Shown: positions 39,540 to 54,399, numbered from the stretch's first letter. The stretch: 64,000 bases of DNA from Vespula vulgaris (GCF_905475345.1 NC_066588.1:2269501-2333500), one strand, 5' to 3'. Translations and numbers: made by a program. Notes: generated by a model not told the origin, from the letters alone.

Positions 39540-41440
39540 TCATTCAAATCCAGGAAGAAGTTGATTAAAAATTAGCAAGCACAAGATAATAAAATATTCT
39601 TATCAATCGATTCACTTCATAAAGAAGTATTCACCGTCTATTTTAATCTCGCGTTGTCGTCATCATAGTCGTCGTTAATTAACATAATTAATGAACGATA
39701 AGATTGAAAGTAGCGAGTAGACGAAGATATCTTCGTAAGACTCGATCGTCGATAAATCGTTCGTCGAAATCTTATTGATGTCAATACGAGAAGAAAAACT
39801 ATAATAATTATTATCGTACAACAATAATTCGTACTTAATATAAAAATCGCATAAATACAAATACGTAGAAAATACGTTCGACATAATATTTCGTATTAAT
39901 TGAATTATTCATTCATTCATTCATTCATTCATTCATTCATTCATTCATTCATTCATTCATTCATTCATTCATTCATTCATTCATTCATTCATTCATTCAT
40001 TCATTCATTCATGCATTCATTCATGCATTCATTCATTCATGTTGGTTGCTCGTCGACAAAGTAAAGAACGATAAGAACGAACCTCGAGACCATTATATAA
40101 AATAATTGGATTTTTAACCAGATAAGGATCGCGAACGAGGTTGTCTCAGTAAGACACGACATAAAGATGGGAGTTGGAAAATGGTCGGTTAGAATGCCGC
40201 CATTAGAACGATTTTATTCGTCGGATTCTGACTCATCTTCTTTTACTACTGTCTCTCCTTCGTTCAGCTTTCTCTTCTCCTTTTTTTCTGCTCCATTCTT
40301 CTTTCATCTTCTTCTTCTTCTTCTAACAGAAGATTGAATAAATATATACGTAGACACTCGTCGGAATAAGTTCACGCGATATTCGCTTAGAGAACCCTTA
40401 CAATACGCAAATACACGTGGATCTCCTCCGAGTTCTCTTGCCTTCGTTTCCTAAGCGTTGCACAATGGAGGACCAGCTGCCAGCGCTAACATCTTCTTCT
40501 ATTGCCATGGATTCTATTCGAATTAGATGTTCTTCGAGAACGAGTTATATCCACCCGTTTCCTCACGCAGTTTCTATCGCGTGACTTGAAATCCACGGTA
40601 CGACGAAAGATATATGTGAAATACTTAAAGGAAATTAGAAAAATCTAACTCCGATATAAATCTTTTTATTAAAAAGCGATCAGCAATGGCGATCTTCTTG
40701 AAATATTTCTCAATTTTTCTTTCAATTTGTTTTCGAATATTCGTATTTCGAAATATTGAAAAGGATGGACAGGGAGGAGGATAATAAAGAAGGATGTGAA
40801 CAACTGATGAACAAGAAATTAACTTAAAATATTTTCGTAAGATGTTTTTCTCTTTCGTTCTGTCGAAAGGAAAAAGAAAAAAAAAAGAAAGAGAGAGAGA
40901 GAAGGGGAGAGAAGAAAGTTCCTATTTTCTTAGTTTCTTCTCGCATCATCCCTCCTCGAAAGGAAAAAGGGAAAAAGAAAGTGGACAGGAACCTCCTGCA
41001 AATCCTCTCTACCGTCAAGACTTTTCTCGTTTGGCTCGATGACTCCCTATCTTTTCCTCTCTCTGTTCCATCGTAGCAAAAGAGAACATTGCCAAGATGA
41101 TAAGTCCTTTTCTAAGTGCCCAGAAAGTAAATCGTGTTTGCCCACCTCGTTCGCGACACACTTTTCGCCCGATGGCTGCCTGGTTTTCTTTGTCGACGGA
41201 TATGGCTGAGAAAGAGAAGGAAGAGAAGAAATAGGAGAAAGAGGAAGAGGAAGAGGAAGAGGAAGAGGAAGAGGAAAAGAAGAGAAGAGAAGAAAGAGGA
41301 GGAAGACGAAAGGATATGTAAGTGGGTAAAGGAGATGGAAGAAAAGAAGAAGGGAATGGAAAGAGAAGAAAGAAGAGTTTCGTTTCTTCGCTTCCTGCTT
41401 TTAGTCTTCTTAGCTTTTCTGTCTTGAAAAGAAAGGAAAG

Positions 41441-41473
<33 letters not shown>

Positions 41474-41669
41474 AAGGTAAAAACGAAAGAAAGAAAAGAG
41501 GGAAATGACAATGGCAAAGATAGTGGCAACGCCATACTCATGAAAGAGTCGTGGCTGAGTATACCTTTCGCATTTTCTCCTATCGTAGATCGGCAAGCAA
41601 CGCTATTAGGAAAACTTGCGATTATAGTGATAGGATTACGCGATGCACCCAACCCATTGTCTTCCTCTC

Positions 41670-41713
<44 letters not shown>

Positions 41714-43330
41714 CTTTCTCCTTCCAAGGTGAATTCTTACGCCCAGTGCACTCGATATCACTGAGAAACTTCCATTGAAAGTAATTACGGGAGTTGCAGC
41801 GTGGTGTGCTTCCATTATCGAACTTGGAGCTATCCGATGGCCATTGTGCATCGGGCAAACTTATAAAAGTGTTAATCAAGAACGAAACGTATATATATAT
41901 ATATATATCTTTATTTTCTTGATAGTTTAACGCATTTTGTATGTTTGTCTTTAAAAAGTTTTCGATAAAAAACTATAAATAAATATATATATATGTATAT
42001 ATATATATATAATTTTCTTGATTAAGTTCTCTTTAAATTTGATCGTTATCGAATAACTAGCATGTTAAAAGTCAATTTTACACGGTATGCATTCACGTAT
42101 AATCTTAGTCATCGTACAGCGACAAGCAGCAACGAACTAGTTTATCGCTCGATCATTCGGTGTAATTTGTGTGGCGAGCTAGAGAGTAACAAGAAATAGT
42201 CATCATCGAGCGTGCCAGCAAGTGCTTCTTGCGAATATTGCTCCCGTTTGCCGACGTTGTTACATTGGTCAGAATATCGTAACCGCAACGCCATATGGAC
42301 CATGAATCGGGCAAAATTACTGGTCCAAACGCGGAATTGAATTGTTTGGAGATGAGTTGATCTCACGCTTAATTATTTACAATTGTTATATAAAGCGTGA
42401 TTTTATCGAGATGGTTAACGATGATGTTATCGATTATATTATTACGTTTCTTTTCTGTTTTTCTTAATTTTTTTGTTCTCCTTTTTTCTTCTTTTTCTTA
42501 AGAAACGTTTATTTACGCAAGGATTTTCTACATTGAATTTTTATTAAAAAGAAAAAGAAGAAGAAAAGAAAAAGAAATGTACTGTTTGGATTCGAATTAC
42601 AAAGAGATATTTTATCGGAAGAGGAACGACAGGAAGTCGATTCGCTAGGAAGAACGAAAACATCGTCCGTCGAAATGAAAGATTCAAAAGAGATCTCTAT
42701 CTCTCTCTCTCTCTCTTTCTTTTTCTCTTTCTCTTTCTCTCCCTTTCTCTTTCTTTCCCTGTCTTACTGCACGTAGCGACACAGCTAATTCAATATTTTG
42801 CAATGCTAACGGGGAGTGGTAACTACGGGCAAATCTTCAATGAAAACTCGATGGGTATAGCTCTTTTCTCTCTCTTTCTCTCTCTCTCTCTGTCTCTCTC
42901 TGTTTTTTATTTTCGAAGAAAACTTTGCGACGTCGAAGGAACAAAGGAACGTTATCATAAGACCCATCGAGAATCACGTGGAAAATTCATCTCCTACCCC
43001 TAGATTTTGCTTTTGGACATCGCCGAAGGTCGAATCTGTTGGGCAAACACTAAGAGCAAACTAGGGTGGAAAGCTTGGTCGAATTCGAGCTTCAAAAAAG
43101 GAAAAGAAAAAAGAGAATAAAATTCTAGATCGAAGACGTGTAAAAAGGTTTAGTAACCAATTTCAAGTTGGTAAGAATTCCTTGCTGGAAATGGAGTTTC
43201 GTTATAAAAAAAAAAAAAGAAATTACAAGTTTCGACTGCGAAATAGAAAGAATGGTAAAGAAAAGGAAGGAAATGAGAAAATGCTGAAAGACGGAGACAG
43301 ACAGAGAGAGACAGACAGAGAAAGACAGAC

Positions 43331-43391
<61 letters not shown>

Positions 43392-44078
43392 AGAGAAGGA
43401 AAAAAAATATAACGTACATCGTGAAAATATTTTTCTCATATTCGAAGCACCACCGTTGTCGTCGTCGTCGTCGTCGTCGTCGTCGCCTTCGACGTATAAA
43501 AGCTTTCGTTTTTTATCGCCTGCTCGTATTTAATATAAATTCCAGCTTTTCCTTCCTCTCCATCCCACCCCCGAAGTATCCGCGTTCCACCAGCTCGGAG
43601 AATACTTTTTTTCCTTTTCTCTATTCTTTATATTTCTTTTTAATTCTATAGCACTCGCGTCTGTTTCATCTCGGTTAGTAACCACATTTCAGTTGAAAGA
43701 AGAGGATTCTCTTCTTTCGTCTTTATGTATGCTTTTTCCTTGGCGTTTTCTCGTGGAAAAAAAAATAGGAGAAAAGAAGGAGAGAAGAAAGAAAGAGGAA
43801 AAGAAAAAGAAGAAAGAAGAGAAGAAAGAGACAAAATATATACCGCTTTCCTATTTTATACATGTAATCTTCGTGAAAGAGAGAAAGAGAGAGAAAGAGA
43901 ATTTTTTGTCAACATTGTCACGAAGAGTTAATTCCATAGACCAATTCCTATGTTTCGTATTCGTTACGCTTGTAAGGGTAACATTACATTAACATTGTAA
44001 GGATGAAAAGAAAGGAAGGACATCGAAAAATATAACGAAATAAGAGATTTTACTTGTTGGCATATTTAAGAGTAATGA

Positions 44079-44138
<60 letters not shown>

Positions 44139-45188
44139 TTCTCTCTCTCTCTTTCTTTCTTTCTCTATCCTTTTCTCTCTGAACGAATTCAATCGAGTCA
44201 CGTCAAAACTCGCTCCTATCAAATCGTGAAAGTTTTTTAAAATTATAAACTTGTTTTCTTTTTTCCTCCCTTCCTTTCTCTATCGGCCCAACAATCTTCC
44301 ATCGCCGCCCCCGTTTCTCTTTCTTCTAACAGCGCTGATTTCTCGCGTGAAGCGGAACGAAACGAGCTTTTGGCATGTCACACATCCGGACGAAATTTAC
44401 GATTCGAGTAAAGGAATCCTCTTCTTTAGAGAGAACACGCCCCCGTAGCTAAATTATTTCACCCTGGAGGCACCATTGCTTCTACAGATTGCGACCTCAT
44501 TCTCTCTCTCTCTCTCTCTTTCTCTCTATCTCTCTATGTATATATGTTATGTCTCTTTCGATTCTAACTCGAAAAACGACACATGAGAATTATAAGAAAA
44601 TAAGAACGTGTAAGGAGAGACTGAGGACGCACAATCGGATCAACGATAATTTCGAATTTCAATGGTATTTTTATAATTGTCGAAGGTACGAGCTTGTTGT
44701 CCAATTAAAACGCTACGGGGAAAAAAAGCACGAGCTTTTCCCGCTGTCATCCATCATATTCTTTTTTTTTGTTTTGTTACTTTTCTCTCTTTTTTTCTCG
44801 TCAAAAAACGATGTTTCACAAAGGAGATCGTGTTGATTCGACAAATACAAATTTTTTTTTTTTTTCGATCGATTATAGAGAAAAATGATCCTTTTTTTTC
44901 TTTTTTTCTTATCTGCAAGTGATCAATCCGTTAATAATAATAATAAAAGAAAAAAAGAGAAACAATATATATATATATATATATATATATGCATATGTAT
45001 ATATATATATACGTATAGTATACAAAACATACACACACACACGCATATTGGACAATAGAATGCCTTTTCGTTATATCCTATGTAACATCACACAGTGCAT
45101 AGACATATACATACATAAGTATAGTCTCGAAACCAAAGGAAAAGTTTATTGTGGTGTTCGCTTTCTGTGCAACGTCAAAGGCTACTAC

Positions 45189-45242
<54 letters not shown>

Positions 45243-45964
45243 CAGGTGGTATGTCCCACTTTTCTCGTCGATGATCTTCTTAAAGGAACCTCCGTGTATT
45301 ATGCGCATACGTTTTCACATTTTTGCTTGACGCGTGTATAGGTATAGGTATAGGTAGATAGTATATAGTTGTACCGTTGATCTATATTGATCAACGACGA
45401 GCTCTTGCACGAAGAAATATGCAAGAGCCTTTTCGAAAATTTAAAAAAAGGAAACGCAGCGTCAAACTACGAAAATTCTTACGAACGTATACAAAAGATT
45501 CCATCGTTGTGATTTCATCTTTCGTTATCTCTCTCTTTCTCTCTTTTTCTTTCTTCTACTTTTACGAAAGAAGTTATTATTAGAAGAATTTTGACAAGAA
45601 GATTTTCTTTTGTATTTTAATATGACGTTTAACACGATTACACTTTCTCATTCCATCTTAAAAAATATATTTCAGACAGCATTCTTATTGGATTATTAGC
45701 ATTAATTGCAACACTAAGGAAGTTTCAAGCGTTAGGAAATTGTACAGGGAAAGAGAGAGAAAGAGAGAAAGGAAAATAGAAATGCAAGATCTTCGAAATT
45801 AAGTAATGTCTTTCTCCGAGTAATTTCGTTCGTTACAACCTCGATGTAACTTTCTCGAACATTTAATCATTAGAACGACGACAAGCGGATTAGCGGAGAA
45901 GAAAAAAAAAGAAAAAAAGAAGGACGCACGTATTTCTTCCTCCATCTTTCTCATCTTACGCTCG

Positions 45965-46014
<50 letters not shown>

Positions 46015-47324
46015 TTGTAATATCTAATATTTCCATTCGTTGGACGGCTCTAAGCGTGGCTTCTAAGTTCATTAAACTTGTGTTTACAAAGTTTCTTTCT
46101 CTTCTGTTGGCCGATGCTCCTTTAAGAATTATTCTTCAATCTAACTTTCATTCGAGATTACTCGAGCGTGGTATGAGCTTTCGTTTGACCTTGTCGAACG
46201 ATCCGAGTAATAACGTTCGCTTCGATAAATTTAGACGATAGTAAACTTATCGATACTCTTTTCTATCGTTTTCTCTTCACGGTATGTATTTTCGATTGAA
46301 AATAAAGAAAAGGAAAAAAAATCAATCATATAATGGAGAGAACGTTACGTTTAGCTCGATCCATTGTAAATATTTAGAATTGGAACGAAATTTTATCGCA
46401 TTATTGATTTAATTTAATCCGATAGCGATACTCGATATAAATTTTATAATACGACTCGATCGACTCAATATCGTACTATCGATTATATAGTCAAAATAAT
46501 ATGATATCTTTTAACCGTTGTCTGCGAGATAACTAGTATACGAAAAAACGAGTAAGAGGAATAAATAGAATGAAAGAGAGAGAGAGAGAGAGAGAGAATC
46601 GAGAATTACACATATACATGAACATACACACACACACACATACACATACACACATGTATATAGAAACGAATCGGGCAATTGTTAGCAGGAAATAAAAGAA
46701 GCAACTCGGTAGAGTTCGTTATGACAGTTCGTTAGCTGCGTAAATTGCCGACTCGTCGTTAATGGGCGGTTACCAATTATCGAATCGATTACTTCATTAG
46801 TTAACTACAATTTTCTGCCCTGGTTTCGAATGGTTGGAAAAGGTGGATACTGCTACTACTGCTACTTCTACTCTGCTTCTGCCACTGCAACGTACGAAGA
46901 CAACTTCCCCGTAAACCACGCTCGGATGCATGCTACTCCTCGTTGGAGGGCCGTTAACGTGAAAATAAAGCAAATTACAGAAAATCCAATAACGTTCGTG
47001 TCGTTACGAAGCCATTACAACGGACAAACACCGCTTTTACGCGTTATATCCATTTATACGCGTATAAACAATTTATTCCTTAACGAGGAATTTGTGTATG
47101 TGAAAAAAAGGGGGGGGAATAGATAAAATAAGAAAAAAGAGGAACCGACAGAGAGAAAGAGAGAGAGAGATAAAAAAAGAAAGAAGAAAAAATGAAAAAG
47201 AAAACTTCCAAGTAAGAAAGTAAGATTGATTTTCTTCACTGTTTTTTTTTTCTTGCCTAGGAAAAGAGTTCGCTTCCACCTTTTTGCATAATTTTCAATC
47301 GATTTCTCTATGACGTCGAGAAAG

Positions 47325-47363
<39 letters not shown>

Positions 47364-47613
47364 TTTTCGTACTAGTCAAACTCGACCGATAGAGAAAATT
47401 TTCTTAATCGATTTTTTTAATCTCTTAACATTTAGTAAGCGAGGTAATTAATTAATCGAGCCGCGAATCCTCATGGGTTGGAGTTAGTCAAGAGTGTCGT
47501 GTGGGATTGGCACGTTCTTCTTTAATTTACGAGCTCCTCCATCCTACGGTGATATACTTTCTTTTTTTACAAGAACACCAGCACCATTTTTTCAGTATAT
47601 ATACGTCCATACA

Positions 47614-47649
<36 letters not shown>

Positions 47650-48326
47650 TATATATACACAGATACTTATGTATATATATATATCAATCGAACCTCGTAA
47701 AATAATTCCACGGTTCGTTAAGTATCAATTGAAAGAACCATCGTGCACGATACGTGCATTAAATTACGCGCGAAAAGTTAGATATAATATTATCTATATT
47801 TTTATGAACTCCCATGAGAGAGGAAGATCGAAATGAATTCTCGACGCATATATACATACATACATACATACATACATACATACGCGCGCGTACGTATATA
47901 CGTATTTATTTATTTACACACACACGCGCGCGTGCGTTGCCAAGAAAAAAACGATAGAAGAAGAGAGAAGGATACGGGCTAAACGGAAAAGAAGGTGAAG
48001 AAGACCAAGTAAATTTGAAAAGCGATAAAAAGATCGGCAATTCGAATTTTAGAACTCATAACCCCATTCGATTCGAACGAAACCGTCGTCGATCGATCGA
48101 CGTAAAAAATGGAATGTGGTTTAGCAAAGTCATCGATTTATCATACTCTTTTATTTTACTTTTTTTTCCTCTCTTTTGTTTTTCCATTTTCTTGTTTTTT
48201 AAAATTCTTTTCCTCTCTTTCGTTTTAATACAAGTGGAGATACGTACATTAAAAACGAAGAACTCCAATTGCGTTTTATCCCGGGATATTAATTTTTATG
48301 TCTTGCTCTTTCGTTGCAATTAACTT

Positions 48327-48382
<56 letters not shown>

Positions 48383-50897
48383 TCTCAATTTACTCTTTTT
48401 TTCTTTTTCTTTTTCTTTTTTTATTTTTTTTGTAAGCACTTGTCACACGAAAAACGATCGTGTTCCACAAATGAGATGGGAAGATCTACGATTTATTCAG
48501 GCGTGTTTCGTTGATGTTGCATTCATTGTCGCGGATAAAGCAGGATAATATGCAGCATTAAATGAGCAAAACGTCGGGGAGGGCCCGCGCACGGAGGGAT
48601 TTAATGGCGCTTTTCGTGGCAGTCGTTAAAATAAATAGAGCCTACCGAGAGAACTTAAACTCTCGGGGCTTATCGTACCGATAAGGAAGCAATATTTTAT
48701 CTTTTACTTTATCCACGCTCTTCCTCTCTCTTCCTCTCTCTCTCTCTCTCTCTCTCCCTTCTTCATCTTTCTCTTTCTTTCTTACTTCATCGTTATTCGT
48801 AAAACTCTCACCAACCCGTTATATCAAGAATCATCTGAATTTCCAATAAATTCGAAATCGGAACGCCTCCTCTTTACGATAACACACGTCGTCAAGTTAT
48901 AGATACGAGAAAAATCCATTGGTTTGAAAGCGACAAGAGAACATCGAGTTTATTCCCCCCCCCGATAAAATCATTTTATCTCGTGAATGTACTCTCGCGT
49001 CGCGGTACACGACTATTTTTCTTCTCTCTCTCTTTTTTTTTTCTTTCTTTTTCTTTCTCTTTTTTCGTAACAGAAGAACAAAAGGTACCAAAATTCGTCA
49101 CGAGATCCCTCTTCCTTCTCCTCACTTCAGCCAGAAACAGGCGGAATAAAAAAATTAGAATTTCTTTTTTTATCTGTTTTTCTCTTTTCTTTTATTTTAT
49201 GCTCTTTCTTTTTTTTTATTTTTGTCAACATGAAATACGTGAGAAATTCGATTACGACGGTTCGATTGCGCTGTTTGTAATTAATTTTTTCTTTTCTTTT
49301 CTTTTCTTTTTTTCTCCTGGTATCACGATAGGAGAGATAGAAAGAAAGAAAGAAAGAAAGAAATTTAATAAAAATTACTTACCGAAACGAGCAATTTTAG
49401 ATCGAAATTGCATTTATTTTCTCGAAACTATTCCTCTCTCTCTCTCTCTCTCTCTCTTTTTATTTATCTTTCCGCAAATGTGATTTCGATAAAGCAACGC
49501 TGCTTTATCGTTTAACAATAAGCGGTAGTCTCGATGTATCGTTCTGGTACCCCATATACCCCGGTATCTCATACCCCCATATCGATATTCCATTTTTCTT
49601 GTATTTATTACCGAAGCCATTTTAAACATCCGGTAGGTAAAGGAAGTGAAATTTTCAAAACGCGTATCAGTGGCTATTGCGATATCCACACGTGGTATCC
49701 AAATATTTGCTGTTATATATTTATACGAGGGAGGTGGTGATACGGGGGTGGGGAGAAGGGGGAGGGAACGAGGAAGAGGAGAATAAAGGGCGAGAAGGGT
49801 GAGGTAGGCGAAGAGAAGAAGGAAGAGAAAGAGGAGGAGGAGGAGGAGGAGGAGGTGGAGGGGAAAGAGGAGAGAATAAAGTATCGTTTGCTACGGAAGG
49901 CAGGGAAATTTATTCGTAACGAAAAAGGGAGTTAACTGCCTTCCCCGGCTTTGGTAGTTTCGTTTGAGATTCGTATAGGGAAAAAAAAAGAAAGAAAAAA
50001 AATCAACGTGAAGAGAAAGAGAGAGAGAAAGAGAGAGAGCATTGATAAATTATAGCTTAGAATATATAGCTTTGGTAAAATTGAAAAAAGAATTAATTGC
50101 GACTCGTTTATGTTAAATATGAATTTAACATATTATATTGATAGGTGAATTATAATAAAATAAATATATTTATTACAGGTACAAAGTAGAGGTGGCCGGA
50201 AAGTCTCTGCCGGTATTGACGAATCTCGACAAGGGTCGTTACGGCGTTCTAATATTCGAGAACCTTAACAAGTACCTGCAAATGGACAAGTGGAATCGAG
50301 AACTATTGGACAAGTATTGCAGAGAATACTCAGTTGGAATCGTTGGTTTTGCTCCTCCTGGTGAGGAGAGTCTCGTTGGTGCCCAACTAAAGGGTTTTCC
50401 TCTGTTCATACATACGAATCTTCGGCTGAAGGTTAGTTTCTAGTGGTACCTATATAATTTACTCCATCTTCTTCGAATTTATTTCGTGAGATAAGAGGGA
50501 TAACATGCATTTCCCGAGAACACGAACGAACCACTCGACGACGACGACGTTATTGTGTTTTCGTCCATTCGAGAGAAACCTTTCTGTTCATCCTCCTCCG
50601 GTAGAAGATCGATAAAAAGCAACGGTCCGGTACGTCTCAAGGTCTATGACGAGAGGAGGATCAGAAAGAGGAAAAAAGAGTTAGAAAGAGAAAAAAGTTG
50701 TAGTTGTAATGGTAGTTATAGTAGTAGGAGAGTAGTAGTAGAAGAAGAGACGCGTAAAGATCACGCTACGGAGGCCGAACTCCGATCACAGAAAACTTTA
50801 AGTGGCAATCTCGTCGTGTCGTGACGAAACGACCGACTTTATTTCGTAGAAAACTTATGAGCCCGCACTGTGAACAAGGGCGAGCAAAAGGGAGAGA

Positions 50898-50977
<80 letters not shown>

Positions 50978-52902
50978 AAGAAATTCTCGTAAAGTAGAAT
51001 AATAAAAGACGTTGTTCCCTTCCAACCCTACTCGCACCTCTTCTCTTCGCTACCGTACAACCACCAAAGCATAATACGTTCTCGCGGCAATAGGAAAAAT
51101 AGCGTTAAGCGATTCGTGGGAAAAGAACGTTACTCCGACGAATAAATTTGCATGCATCCCATTGCGGCGACACCGGTAATAATCTCGAAGCGATCCACTT
51201 TACCGTTCCCTTTTACAAATTGATATCGCTATTACAACGAACAAAGGAAAAAATTTAAAAGGAAGAGAAAATAAGAGAAAGAAAAAAAGGGGAAAACCTT
51301 TTTCTCCTTATCTTCTTTCTCTTCTTCTTTTCCTTCTTCTTCTCTTTCTTTTTCGTCTTCTTCTTTTTTCTTCCATACATTTTTCAAGTGTCGATGCGAT
51401 AAAAGAAAGAACTTGTTTATTGTTTGATAAGGGAAAAAAAAGGAAAGAAAAAAATGTGAAGAATCATACCTAAAGAAATAGAGAAAAAATTAATAAAATA
51501 AATAAAAAAAATAGAACTCAAATGAAATAAAGAAAAAAAGTGGAAGAAGCTATGTCGTCGAGGGAACACGACGAGACGTGGCCGTGCGCGATTAAACGAA
51601 AAACATAGTAATTAATTACGCGTAGAGCTATGTGTATACCTACATAGCATTTACGTATGTATTATTACGTTCCGCTTTAATTCGCATCACTGTGCTCAAA
51701 AATATAATAAACGCTCTAGGTACCTGCATTCAGTTTTTCTCATTATGAATTTTTCTTCCTCTTTCTCTCTCTTTCTCTCTCTTCCTCTCTCTTTCTCACT
51801 TGGCATTCACGCGACTCTCGTAATACCTACCTAAAATCGTAAACGTTATTGTATCACGGATTTATTCAGGCAACAAATTTTACACACAGTTTACTGCATT
51901 TTCCGCATATTTCCACATCCATCTCCGAGACTTATCTTACGCGTAACAAAGTTGTAATAAAATCTCATTGAACAGACGAAGAAAAACAGACGAATCAACG
52001 GACGGACAGATAAATAGACAAAGAAAGAAAGAGAGAAAGAAAGAAAAAGAGACGTAGTCCATTTTCTCTGACAATGATACTCGACGATAGCTGTCAAGAA
52101 TATCGTCGAGAAATGTTCGAGGAAACGACTCGCTTAGACTGTGAAACGAAACGAAATGAAATCAGTTTTTCACTCTAACGCAGGACGCCCAGTTGAACGC
52201 GGCATCTCCTATTCTACGATTAACCAGATCCGGAGAAACAGCCTGGGGACCACTTCCTGGCGGTGACTGGACCATTTTTCAGGCCAATCACAGTACGTAC
52301 GAGCCGTTGGCCTGGGCACACAGGGACAGCCTCGACTATCCGACTAACAGAAGCCCTCTGGCCACTGTCATTCAGGTGAGAGGATCCTCTTATTGGACTT
52401 TCCTGTCACGTCTCCCGTTTTCTACCGTCCGACAGCTACCGAATTAATGCTCGTCGTTCTGCGTGTGCAAGCATTACCATTGATTTGTACGGAGCTTACG
52501 TGACTATCGAACTCTTTATTCGACTGTAATTAATCGCTCGTTAGATAGTCTCGAGTCGAGACGATCGAGAATCGACGTTTAATTTCCTCCCCTGCTTTCT
52601 TTTTCTTTCTCTTTCTCTCTCTTTCTATCTCTATCTCTATCTATCTCTTTCTCTCTCTGTCTGTCTCTCTCCTTCTCTCTTTCTATGTCTCTATGTCTCC
52701 GTTGTACTTACCTGGCTGAGATTGCTCCTGCAATTTTTTATATATGAAATTCTCGACTACGAGAATCGAGACCGTGTCATCGAGAAAAATAAATTCTACG
52801 GAGTCATTAATAATGATGTCATTGACATCGTACAATCTCGCATCGTTTTCTTAATAGACTTATGTGTATTTGAAAATCTATTTCTAAGCCTAATTCGGTC
52901 AG

Positions 52903-52969
<67 letters not shown>

Positions 52970-54297
52970 ATCGCTAAACCTCTCTTGGGATTTTATCCAG
53001 GGGACATGATAAATACGTTTCTCGTTTGGTCCAAGCATTCTGTTCTTTTCTTTTCTCTCTCTCTCTTTTTTCATCATTTCTTCTATGCCTTTCGTATCAA
53101 CGTCCATAGTACGAGACGAGTGTAATTCGTAACTTCCTTACTACTGAGAATGGCATGGCGACAACCTTGAGAACAGTGACGTTGAAAATCGAGAATATCG
53201 AGCCAACGTAATTTCAGAGAGACAAAGTAAGGAAATAAATAGAGAAAGAGAGAGAAAGAGAGAGAAAGAGAGACAGGCAGAAAGAGACAGAAAGGGTGTA
53301 GTTTGTTAGAAAGGTTCTCTTTGGTTAAGGGCAACCGTTATTCCACTAACTCGCAATTTTTACTTTCTAAACGTAAAAGAGGCTAGATACCGTAGAGGAA
53401 AACAAATGAGGAATTTTCATGGTAGGAGAAGAAGCGAGATCAAACACCCATACGAGCAAGCGTGTGGCATCGCGAGGGGAGGGCTCGAAACAATTCGTAA
53501 AGCTCTATTACTTGGCGTTTACGATCGCACAGGAATTTCGGATTACGAGATTCCTTCGAGCAACCGAGGGGGCTTTGGAATGAGCGAGAAAGGACCCGTT
53601 TTCCTTTTTCCGAGGGTGATGCGCGAGTTTCTACGACGCTCGAGGGATGTTCTTTGTACGTCGTGCTATGCAAAAATAGCTCTGGTGGTGATTTCATGGA
53701 ACTCGGAGAAAAAACTTTGCGACACTGTGAATTATTTATCTCTTTCTCTGTCTCTCTGTTTCTCTCTCTCTCTCTCCCTCTCTCTTTTTTCTTTTCTTTT
53801 TTCTTTCTTTCTATTCTTTTTTTTTTTTGCTAGAAACTCGCTGAATATTAAAAATCAATCGGATTACGAAATCGAATTTATCGATAGATTCGTAGCTCGT
53901 AGTACTAAATCAATGCCGTAAATTTTATTGTACCTTTACATTCGAAGCCGATACAGATGGTGGTGTATAGAAAAGAAAAATCGTTGGATGGAAAAATTTA
54001 TGATGAAATTATGCACGTTAGATAACTTTATGGTGGATGGTAATACGCGTTATACGATTTCAATATAGACAGTGAAATAAAACGTTACAAAGTGACATTT
54101 ATTTCTATAGGTACATATATGTACATATATGTATGTATGTATGTATGTATGTAGAATGTCTGAACTATTCTATCACGTTCCATATACATACATACATAGA
54201 TACATATATAACTACGTACGTTCAGCACACACGTACATAGTCTCGATAGTCTCGTTTCTTTTGTCTAACATTTTCCTCTCTATTTCCATATATACTA

Positions 54298-54349
<52 letters not shown>

Positions 54350-54399
54350 GGATAACCTGGTGGATATACACACATACGTACTCATATCGATCGCATGTG

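Larger units (their letters stand above)
10750..50178 (+). other. sfl: Giant sfl intron (39,429 bases)
   Basis: Begins GTGAGT and ends TTATTACAG. No conserved protein-coding gene was recognised inside. It can be split into 10750-12640 (ordinary intron with GA/CT arrays), 12640-18900 (AT-rich, repeat-poor block), 18900-50178 (microsatellite-dense, with unique islands near 20.6-20.8, 31.4-31.6, 32.5-32.9, 36.4-36.6, 42.05-42.4 and 48.5-48.7 kb). Splicing of an intron this long may use intermediate ratchet sites. Confidence 0.85.

Noticed and set aside
39903..40041. Regular repeat considered as a CRISPR-like array
   Set aside because: It is a continuous tetranucleotide with no spacers, in a eukaryotic genome.
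50555..50824. 89-codon frame after sfl exon B
   Set aside because: Lies within the B-C intron, is Lys/Arg/Glu/Ser-rich from purine-rich sequence, and has no family match or splice support.
53406..53921. Open frame of 171 codons in sfl intron C-D
   Set aside because: The second half is CT/TTTC repeat translated as Leu/Ser/Phe. The first 110 codons resemble no family, overlap an equally open antisense frame, and lie between exons that join perfectly without them.
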